A stretch of DNA of 64,000 bases from Scolanthus callimorphus. Lineage: Eukaryota; Cnidaria; Anthozoa; Actiniaria; Edwardsiidae. A program made the translations under genes and the position numbers. This document shows, piece after piece, positions 57,101-64,000 of the stretch. The first letter of the stretch is position 1. Every line of letters starts with the position of its first letter. Under the pieces are notes generated by a model. The model had not been told where the DNA came from and searched no databases. It saw nothing but the letters and a program-made list of their open reading frames with translations. The stretch is taken from NCBI GenBank assembly GCA_033964015.1, contig CM066920.1:7469912-7533911 (forward strand). The letters are read 5' to 3'.

Positions 57101-60100
57101 ATTTTGATTGTCAAGTTGTTTGCTATTTTAACCTTAATTATTTTATCTACAGTTAAACAAGTGAAATAATGCAGTAGCAATGAGAACTTTTTTCTGTGGT
57201 TTCTACCCCTGCAGGTGAATCAAACGACCATGAAGGAGCAAATTACCAAGAGCCTCCCCAGGACGGAGGACCAATGGACACCACAGAAGCCCTGGAGAAA
57301 AAGGAGACTGCTACTGAGAACAACTCGATGCCAGAAGCAGAGACAAAGGCTGACGTTCCTGATATGAATGCCGAACCCAATACAGAGGAGCTGGCAAACC
57401 ATAAACAGACCCCAGAACTACGTACCAAGTCTCTTGAAGGTAGAGACTTGTTGGTATTAGTGTTGAATAGGCAACAGGCCATTGGCACTAACCGGGTCAC
57501 GTGACCCCAACTACCCCTTAACGAGATGTTTTGTCAAAATTAATTCCAGAAATACAAAGAACCAATTGCTATTAGTCAGAAACCTAAGTTTCAGCTTAAA
57601 ATCTCTAACCTGGAGCAAATGGTAGCGGGTTGAATTTTCAAGATTTTATTCAGAATGTATGGGATTTGGGTCACATGACCCAGTTAGTGCAAATGGCCTA
57701 TTGCAGTCAATATCCACACTCCCCCTGTTGAGGACCTCAGAATTCGAGGGTGGGTGGTCATCAGAAAGCACTGGCATTCCAGGGTGGGTACCCTGGCATT
57801 GGAGCAAAATTCCAGGGTGGGTCATGAGAAAATTAATTTGGTGGGTAGTGACAACCTAAAATTTGCAGGGTGGGTAGCTGAACTAGGGGTCCTTAACAGG
57901 GGGGTGCAGATTATTTTTTGCAACTGCCTGATGTTGTTAGCCTGTGACTAGCTACATTGACAGCACCTTATGAGCCTGTTCTGGACAAAATTATAGGCAC
58001 ATGAAAAGATATAATTCCCATTGGTGAAATATAGTAAAACCTTCATATCTATGGTAAATTGAGTATCTACATGAAGTTGCATGTGTTTGTGTTCACTGAT
58101 AACTCTCTTTCAGTTAAAGTATAATTCACAATGTTTGGCATTGTTACAGAATAACAGAGTACCTTGTGAGCAGAGTTTTCTTTCTGTGAGTCTATTATTA
58201 TCTAGCAAAGGTGTTAACAAAGAAAAACAACTGTGCGAAATGCCAGGCAAATAGAGTCCTAAAGTGATGACGTCACAAAAACAAAATTTTCGATTTAGCA
58301 ATATTTTGTTCCTTGATTTCGAAAGGGCATATCGAGTGAAAGCTACACACCAAAAATGAGGTGAATCGGTTGAAACGCGACCGAGATATGGCCCGCTGAA
58401 TACATAATTTTCTTAAACAAATCACTGTATTTTTGGTTCAGTTCATAACGTTATGAACTGAGTCCAAAATACAGTGATTTGTTAAAGAAAATTATTTATT
58501 CATTGGGCCATAGCTCAGTCGCGTTTCAACCGATTCACCTCATTTTTTGCATGCAGCGTTCTTCGAAGTTGGTCTTTCATTTTCAGTGGACTAAAATCTG
58601 AAATTCGAAATTTTTCAAAATTGTGACGTCACACTTTAGGACTCTATTTTGCTAGCTTATAAATGACAGACAGAAAGAAAGAAACCTGCTTACAGGGGAA
58701 AAATAAAGAACCCATCCCACAATGCACTCTCTTTGTTTAGAAAAAGATGGCCCCGAAGCACCCAAAGTCCCAAAACTGGAAGAGTGGCATGAAGTCAAAA
58801 GGAAGAAAACCCCAATATCAAAACCGCCGCTGCAGCCTGGGCCAGCAGAATTTGGAAACACAGATCAAGAAGAGCTTGATTTCCAGTTTGATGAAGAACT
58901 AGAGAATCAAGGCCTGAAGCCGACCTATGCCTCTAATTACTGGTGAGCTTTTTTTTATCATTTTGGTGTGGAAATTTTGGAGAAAAAAGAAAGGTCCGTG
59001 GAAATTCCATGGTCAACTACACAGAGCCCTGTGGAAGTTCCAGGTTCCTTGATATGGGTAACATATATTAAATGGGACAGCCAAATAATTATTCTGATAT
59101 CATAATAGATTGCTAATCGATTGTTTTCCACACCTTTTTATGCAGGGATGATGATTCTGATGATGATCTTGATGATCAAGATGTTCACAAGATCATGATT
59201 GTCACTCAGACACCACCTCCTAAGAAACATGACAGAACTGGCGACTTTTTGCCCAGAGCCAAGCTGACTCATGAGTTATATAAGGTTATCAATGATGGCC
59301 TATTTTACTATGAAGAGGTTAGTCTCTGTCTGCATTATAAACAGGGCTTGAAATAGTTTTGAAAACACTAACAGCAATGGATCTGGATCAAAAATGGATG
59401 CAATGTCCCAATAAAATCGAAGACAAATAGAGAGAAAGGACAAACAGACAAGATTTGTGCCGACGTTTCGGACTCTTTACTTTACTCTTTAGTGATTTCT
59501 GTAACCGCCCTGATGAAGGACTGAAAGTAAAGAGTCTGAAACATTGGCACAAATCTTGTCTGTTTTGTCCTTTCTCTCTATTTGTAAACAGGGCTTGAAA
59601 TTAACAGATATAGGCAGTCACAATTTTGCGGCTGGTAGAAGAAATTTGGTCACAAAAAGAGAAGTTGCAAAGTTGGAGCAAATCTTAATTGACACTTTTT
59701 AGTTACAATGTGTAACATTTTGGTCACTTGTGCAACTGTATGACCTAAATGACAGTGAATCATTTGGATTATGCCTGTGTTTCCCTTTTATGGTAACCAA
59801 AGTGTTTGGTTGTCAAAACTAACCTAAGTAGTCATGTTTTTGTGTAGTTAACAAACAGTTAAATAAAATAAAAAAAGGTCATAACTAATATCTACCAAGA
59901 CTTGAAAACTAGCATTTATTCATTCCTACCACTTAATAGCGTTGTTCACTGTTTTGTGATGCTAATGTGCCAACCGTAGATTGAATAGCACCCTTTGCTA
60001 TGTGAACCACTGGTTTGAAGAGCGCTATAGTCCAATATACAAATACTTCTCATCTAGTTCTGCTTTACTGAAGGTCATCATTGTGCAGAATACCTTAATT

Positions 60101-63100
60101 CTAGATGGATGTGTGATTCATGATGTATTTTTTCAGGATTTGTGGGATGACAGCGATGAGTCATATCTAAATAGAAAGGTAAAAATAAATTCCCTAGTGT
60201 GTCAGGTCGTAAATAAAAGAAAAAACTGTTTAATCAGAGCGGATTTCAGATGACTGTCGTGTGTAATGTGCAATTACTTTGTAATTACTCCATATACGTT
60301 TTATTAAAATTGGTGTAATCACTTTGTGATTGCTTTCACTACAGTCATAGGAAATCCCATCGATCGTATTATCTATAGTTGTCCTATATAATGTCAGTAA
60401 ACCAGTGCCTGCATAAGCTGAATAACATCTGGCACTCAAATATGACGGACGCGCTAAAACGGCGGATATTCGTGGCCTCAGTCGAGTCAATTCTCACTTA
60501 CGGGTGCGAGGCCTGGACATTGACAGTTCGGGACGAGTCAAGGCTTGACGGCTGCTACACTCGCATGCTGCGAAAAATTCTAAATGTCACCTGGCGGGAC
60601 ATGATCACCAATGAGGTGCTTTACGGTGGTCTACCACTGCTCTCGACAAAGATTCGGTCGAGGAGACTGCGCCTAGCGGGTCACTGCGTGCGCCACAAGG
60701 ATGTGGCAGCGCATGGTTTGGTTCTTTGGGAACCCACACAGGGTAGAGCTTCTCGGGGTGGTCAACGGTCGACCTACATAGACAGCCTAAAGCGTGACAC
60801 TGGCCTGCAGTCTGCTGGCGAGCTACGGACGCTAATGTTGGATAGGCCGTTGTGGCAAGCCACCATCTGTCCCCGAGGAGACTCGACCTGATGATGATGA
60901 CCAGTGCCTGCACTTGAGAGTTGTAAGGGCTGCTGAACCTAGAGAGTGTATGACATGAAGAATTTGCTACAATTGTAGTGGTTCTTAACTGTGGAAATAC
61001 ACAATTTACATACCTTCAAATGGGGAGAATATGCAAATGATCCTGCCTGGGATCTGTTGCTTAACCAGTTTTGGCAGCACATAGGTGTACAGCATTCCCC
61101 AAGTCAAGACTAATAGTCTACTATCATTTTTGTTGATCTTCAGTTGGAGTTAACCTCCTCATGGAAAAGAGTTGATGTGATAAGTCAAGATCAATTCAAC
61201 ACCCAGCGTGACGCATTGGAGGCAGTGAGACCTCGTTCCCTCACCGAATCCGAGAGCAAAGACATCCCACGACCCATACCTCCTGTTGTACCCCATGCAA
61301 CACTATCACCAAATGCTGAGGTCTTCCGACCACGTGCAACCACCATGCCATCAGACACCATGTTATCACGATCCTTACCAACTACCATGCCTGAGCCCCC
61401 TAACATGCTACAGCACACAAGAAGACCAGGATCTCGCACACCCAAACGTAAGGATGCTCAGACAGCACCAAGGTTCTTTCCTGTACTTCCCAAGGACAGA
61501 CCCAGTCAAGAGGTATGGTTGATTCATCTTGAAGTTTCCGCAGTATTTTAAAAACATTGCCTAAAATGAAAAAAACTTTGTTGCCAAATAACAAAATCTG
61601 CTTTCTAAAGTAATATTTGTTTAAATCAAATTATGGAGCAAAAGATCCCAAACAACGGGCAGTCACACACACAAGTCTGCACCCCCTGTTTGAGGACCTC
61701 TTGACTTCCACAGTGATATTCCTAAAATGTAGAATTCCAGGGTGGGTGAATCTAAATTCCATGTTGGACATAAAGAAATTCACTGGAGTTCCAGTGTGGG
61801 CAGACCCCACTATTTAGGGCAGAGTTACCCAATGACACACAAGTCACAAACATGTACATAGTCGTGCAATACTCTATTTTGCTAATGCATGAAATGTCTA
61901 GTAACCATGCTCCTCAGGGACAAAATAACAAAATAACGAAATGGACGGCCTCGTTCGACCGTGGCTTTCTTCTTTGTTACTTGCTCCTTGAGGGGCTTGG
62001 TCCGAGGTATTCCACGTATTAGCAAAGTCGTGTATTGTTGCTTGTTGCATTTTCTTTGCCAGCTCACCTCAGCCTTGTGAATACTATGGATGAGTTTGAG
62101 ATGAGACTTCAGATACTTTTACTCCAAGCAACCCATCCCTACCCCACTCCTGAGAGGTCATAAGTCCTCAAGCCCAGTCTTACGTTGTTGTAAGCCTCAT
62201 TGTTTGTGATAATGTTTTAGGGCCCTCACAAGAGGAAGACCAAGTATGGTCAAAACCCACCAGTGGAGGCCCATGTAGGATGGATCATGAGTTCAAAGGA
62301 TTACCCACCACCACCCAGGTATATTGTACGACATCACACAGCGATGTTAGAAAAGGTAGTCAGGGCTCGAAATTAATAGATAATATTGCTGGTCGCAATT
62401 TTGGGACTTGTTTGAAGAGTTTTACTCGCAAAAAGAGAAGTTTTAGTGGCACAGTTGAAGTCAAACTTTACGAAATATCTACGAAATAGATGATTATGCA
62501 TGTCTGGAAAACATGCTTGGTTGTTAGGCTACAGACATTGTCTACATGTAGGTTTCAAACTGTATGTCCAGAGTCCGATGTTTATTGCCCTGACCTCCAT
62601 TGGCCGTTTTACCAATGTTGCAGGAATATTAGCCAAATGCATACCTGGGTTGCTGGTTACTCATCTACTTGAGTTACTGAAAATTGATAGATATTGGTCT
62701 CAGCCTATTTTTGCTGTGTGCTGGTTAACTGGGCTATAGGGATGATGGTGTAACATTAGAAATATGTTATGCACGAGGGTGAACATAGAAACAGTATCAG
62801 TAAATTGGTTTTAAAACTTTGCTTTTGTCTGCAGCCCTAGTTTTATGGACACCGAACATCCAGCCATGTCCTCTTCACCGTCGGTTAGCAGCTTTGGATC
62901 CACTCCCCAGTCTATACCACACTTTGAACATCCTTCACATCGACTACTGAAAGAAAACGGATTTACCCAACAGCTGTACCACAAGTTCCATCAGAAGTGC
63001 CTAAAAGGTATACAAACGGGCTAGCCATTGCTTTGAATATAGAATTATATACAAACCAGCTGAGTTCTTGCTCTCAAATTAGCCTATCAGAACGATTTGT

Positions 63101-63792
63101 TTCAAACAGGTTTTAAAATTATTGCAATTGAGTATAATATATAGATTTAGCCACTGGCTAAAAGCGGAGCTCCCGGTTACATATTTTTCTGTGTTGGGGT
63201 CTTGGTTTACCTGTGTGGGGGCGCGCAGACACGGACGCGCCAGCGATACCAAAATGGGAATACCGCTGAACCATGAAAAATGAAGTCGATCGTTATACCT
63301 GAGTTCTACTTTGAGCTATTGTATTCTTCCTGCGATACCTATGGTGCTCCGCTCTAAGGAGCTCCGCTCACAAGTAAACTGGGTTTGACTTTCGCTTGAC
63401 CTAGGGACGTTTTGACAAACAATTCTTTTCGCACCATGAGGTGAGATCGCTGGAATGAATAAGACGCCAATTTGGTGCTTCTCCAAGCCGATAATTTGAC
63501 ACAGTGTAACTCACCGGTTATCCACACCTACACCAAAAGAATCTGTCACCTTAAGCTACTTACACAAAGTGGTCCAGACGACTCGTTTTCTCTATACTGT
63601 TTTGGTTGTGACAAATCGGCATTCTTGGTGCCTGGCATTAGGATCCTACATATTTCCCTTGCTTCACAAGATTGAACTTTGTTGCAAAACTTTTTTATCT
63701 CCAGAACGGAAGAAGTTGGGTATAGGACAATCTCAAGAAGTCAACACGTTATTCCGTTTCTGGTCTTTCTTCCTTAGACAACACTTCAACAG
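42170..63792 (+). CDS. LARP1: La-related protein 1 (LARP1), 18 exons, truncated by window end
   Basis: RNA-binding regulator of translation and mRNA stability, best known for binding 5' TOP mRNAs and their caps. Exons: 42170-42425, 42507-42556, 42663-42740, 42866-42959, 45796-46053, 48263-48470, 49077-49131, 50915-51004, 54054-54153, 56972-57025, 57215-57439, 58741-58942, 59146-59317, 60137-60178, 61144-61512, 62221-62318, 62835-63007, 63705-63792. All are GT-AG with matching phases; about 870 residues are present. The ATG is the first after an in-frame TGA at 42128. Order: acidic/basic N-terminus with NPWTRHL and TNWPTPGEL, an RGG-rich stretch (~215-245), a La motif (~300-395, with DYIKKQIEYYFSEDNL and FFLRKQMDDEGYIPIPLVAS), RRM-like tail, conserved linker (QEELDFQFDEEL, KIMIVTQTPP, VINDGLFYYEE, RSLPTTMPEPPN), and the first DM15 repeat (LLKENGFTQQLYHKF, GIGQSQEVNTLFRFWSFFLR). 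Remaining DM15 repeats lie beyond the right edge. No frameshift was seen. Confidence 0.95.
45110..45346. mobile_element. Inverted-repeat MITE (GATTGCGTTTGACTG) in LARP1 intron 4
   Basis: The left arm CAGCCGATTGCGTTTGACTG, continuing through TTTAACCC, AAACAGTTTGCAC, is complementary to the right arm, which ends CAGTCAAACGCAATCGCCTG. Arms are about 55 bases with a few mismatches. It directly adjoins the TTAA-type MITE that starts at 45348. Confidence 0.8.
45348..45566. mobile_element. TTAA-type MITE, family AGAGCC, copy 1
   Basis: Ends read TAAAGAGCCTCAGTCAGCC and, on the right, GGCAGACAATGGCTCTTTA. It shares GTCAGCCTAGCAACATACCG, GAAAG, ATCCATTTCCATC and GCTGATTTAGG with the copy at 56396-56627. 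TTAA follows the right end. TTAA target duplication is typical of piggyBac or Kolobok-type elements. Confidence 0.75.
47370..47515. repeat. Imperfect palindrome in LARP1 intron 5
   Basis: ATACGAAATCATACAACTTT through TTTACACTCGTGGGTTTTTC on the left is complementary, with several mismatches, to AAAAACCCACTCGTGCAAAT through GAAGTCGTATGATTTCC on the right. Arms are about 60 bases. It is a foldback element without visible target duplication. The rest of this 2.2-kb intron shows nothing recognisable. Confidence 0.65.
49143..49252. mobile_element. TA-flanked MITE, family AGAGCAGATTTC, copy 2
   Basis: TAGAGCAGATTTCATATGAC on the left and CAGTCATGCGAAATCTGCTC plus TA on the right are inverted copies. 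Length is 110 bases, 12 bases after LARP1 exon 7. TA at each edge fits a Tc1/mariner-type MITE. A third relative is at 60235-60352. Confidence 0.8.
51526..52681. mobile_element. hAT-like non-autonomous transposon with internal 231-bp duplication
   Basis: The ends are a perfect 22-bp inverted repeat starting CAGGGCATCTGGGGAAGTGC. CATAAT flanks both sides (51520-51525 and 52682-52687), a 6-bp target-site duplication. AAAAGTGCGG motifs are repeated many times next to both ends, like hAT transposase-binding subterminal repeats. Inside, 51626-51856 and 51866-52096 are a tandem 231-bp duplication differing at one base. No transposase reading frame was recognised. It lies in LARP1 intron 8. Confidence 0.85.
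53692..53936. mobile_element. TTAA-flanked MITE (AGGGGCTCTCGC ends)
   Basis: TAAAGGGGCTCTCGCACGCT on the left and AGCATGCGAGAGCCCCTTTA on the right are inverted with one mismatch, and TTAA abuts both ends. Length is 245 bases, in LARP1 intron 8. The TTAA site suggests mobilisation by a piggyBac or Kolobok-type transposase. Confidence 0.85.
54565..55889. mobile_element. hAT-like transposon with nested MITE
   Basis: Perfect 21-bp terminal inverted repeats begin CAGGGCCCGTGGTTTGATGC, with a 6-bp target-site duplication TTCATA on each side (54559-54564 and 55890-55895). CGCATAAT motifs recur in both subterminal regions (for example near 54596, 54616, 54650 and four times in 55780-55870). A separate element (55282-55605) is inserted inside. 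Short open frames in the interior show no recognised transposase. It lies in LARP1 intron 9. Confidence 0.88.
55282..55605. mobile_element. MITE nested in the hAT-like element, 7-bp TSD
   Basis: AAGGCCCGTTCACACGGCGC on the left is nearly the complement of the right end, GCGCCGTGTGAACGACCCTT plus A. The inverted region extends through GCTGCGATTTTAGGTGCGAT. ACGTCTA flanks both sides (55275-55281 and 55606-55612). The interior is rich in GCGAT and ATCGC repeats. It must be younger than its host element. Confidence 0.85.
56027..56056 (+). other. CTGATGA-stem-GAAA motif
   Basis: CTGATGA is followed by GGAT, a 10-base loop, ATCT and then GAAACATTGGC. The same layout is at 59510-59541, where the stem is GGACT with AGTCT. 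A GAGCC upstream and GGCTC downstream could pair as an outer stem. It resembles a hammerhead core but no full fold was established. Confidence 0.25.
56396..56627. mobile_element. TTAA-type MITE, family AGAGCC, copy 2
   Basis: TAAAGAGCCTCTGTCAGCC on the left and GGCTGACAAGGGCTCTTTA on the right are inverted, with TTAA at both edges. The interior matches the copy at 45348-45566 around GCCTAGCAACATACCGAG and CATTTCCATCGGCTGATTTA. It lies in LARP1 intron 9. Confidence 0.85.
57477..57698. mobile_element. MITE with GGCCATTGGCACTAACCGGG ends
   Basis: The left end GGCCATTGGCACTAACCGGG with TCACGTGACCC is complementary to the right end GGGTCACATGACCC with AGTTAGTGCAAATGGCC. It begins 38 bases after LARP1 exon 11. 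A stretch of five diverged ATTCCAGGGTGGGT repeats follows (57735-57885), and a related pair is near 61735-61800 after exon 15. Confidence 0.75.
58249..58649. mobile_element. Long-palindrome MITE, copy 2, with 29-bp terminal repeats
   Basis: The ends AAATAGAGTCCTAAAGTG and GACGTCACAA on the left, TTGTGACGTCACACTTTAGG on the right, are inverted and nearly perfect. The centre folds back around TTCATAACGTTATGAACTGA. It matches the older copy at 7264-7663 throughout. It ends 91 bases upstream of LARP1 exon 12. Confidence 0.88.
59423..59585. mobile_element. Foldback element with ~62-bp arms in LARP1 intron 13
   Basis: ACAAATAGAGAGAAAGGACA on the left is complementary to the right end TTTGTCCTTTCTCTCTATTTGT (read in two halves), and the pairing continues through CAAGATTTGTGCC and GACTCTTTACTTT. 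A CTGATGA-stem-GAAA motif lies at 59510-59541. AAACAGGGCTTGAAAT occurs on both sides (near 59339 and 59586), so it may have landed in an older GGGCTTGAAAT repeat. Confidence 0.7.
60235..60352. mobile_element. MITE, family AGAGCAGATTTC, copy 3 (degraded)
   Basis: AGAGCGGATTTCAGATGACT on the left and ACAGTCATAGGAAATCC on the right recall the ends of the copies at 30463 and 49143. The interior carries GTAATTACTCC and TGTAATCAC-like palindromic pieces. It lies between LARP1 exons 14 and 15, just upstream of the LINE fragment. Confidence 0.55.
60414..60899 (+). mobile_element. 5'-truncated LINE tail (reverse transcriptase C-terminus)
   Basis: The insert encodes about 158 residues of the C-terminal part of a non-LTR reverse-transcriptase protein: LKRRIFVASVESILTYGCEA, WTLTVRDESRLDGCYTRMLR, and a later RLRLAGHCVRHKD. 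The frame ends with TGA at 60889-60891 and is followed by TGATGATGA, a simple-repeat tail. ACCAGTGCCTGCA occurs at 60401-60413 and again at 60900-60912, a perfect 13-bp target-site duplication. The catalytic part of the enzyme is absent, so it is a dead insertion. It sits in the sense direction in LARP1 intron 14. Confidence 0.88.
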
Positions 63793-64000
63793 GTATGTGT
63801 GGAAACTAAAGCCGGGGAAATACGAGGCACAAAATCCCTCAACTTGTCGCGCAACATTGTTGCGTTGCAAGTTGATGATCAATGTAGCGCGTTTTTCATC
63901 TCGCGCCACAACTTGTCGCGCAACAAAAACATTTGTTGCAGGTTGTGAAAACTTGTTGCGCGAAGTAGAACGCGGGTCTACTTTGAGACACAAATTCTGG
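63793..64000 (+). other. Start of LARP1 intron 18 with TTGTCGCGCAAC repeats
   Basis: After the GT donor the sequence contains ACTTGTCGCGCAAC at about 63841 and 63911, plus inverted TTGTTGCGCG and GTTGCAGGTTGTG variants. Similar GTTGC-rich repeats occur near 20110-20320. It is an incomplete repeat element cut by the window edge. Confidence 0.5.

Overview
The window is animal nuclear DNA: AT-rich, intron-rich, packed with short non-autonomous DNA transposons, with all four recognisable protein genes on the + strand and all split by GT-AG introns. Gene content, intron pattern and repeat style suggest a cnidarian, probably an anthozoan such as a stony coral. This is inference; no species-specific marker was seen.

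Layout. 1-4178: no gene recognised. 4179-18888: a soluble guanylate cyclase (sGC) alpha-subunit gene in 7 exons, with a 10-kb third intron full of repeats. 18889-22843: intergenic repeats. 22844-29612: a divergent sGC beta-type gene in 7 exons. 29613-33526: intergenic. 33527-37537: a canonical sGC beta1-type gene in 7 exons. 37538-42169: intergenic, with a Mutator-like inverted-repeat element. 42170 to beyond the right edge: LARP1 (La-related protein 1), 18 exons in the window, ending inside the DM15 region.

The three cyclase genes form a head-to-tail alpha-beta-beta cluster. The alpha product carries the two metal-binding aspartates of the catalytic domain and lacks the heme-ligand histidine. 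Both beta products carry that histidine, the heme-propionate YxSxR motif, and the Glu and Cys that recognise guanine. One alpha plus one beta would therefore make a complete nitric-oxide-sensing, cGMP-producing heterodimer. The order alpha then beta matches the adjacent GUCY1A1-GUCY1B1 pair of vertebrates. LARP1 is an RNA-binding translational regulator with no evident link to the cyclases.

Oddities: one single-base frameshift each in alpha exon 4 and in the middle gene's exon 3, both in short homopolymers, and a possible third in alpha exon 3; a 22-bp tandem duplication that duplicates a splice donor; intron loss and gain specific to the middle beta gene; a cysteine cluster in the third cyclase. 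There are many well-bounded mobile elements with readable target-site duplications, including two hAT-like elements (one internally duplicated, one with another element nested inside), a LINE tail with a 13-bp duplication, and a perfect 73-bp hairpin. No wholly new multi-gene system is visible. The cyclase cluster and the mobile-element structures are the most interesting contents.
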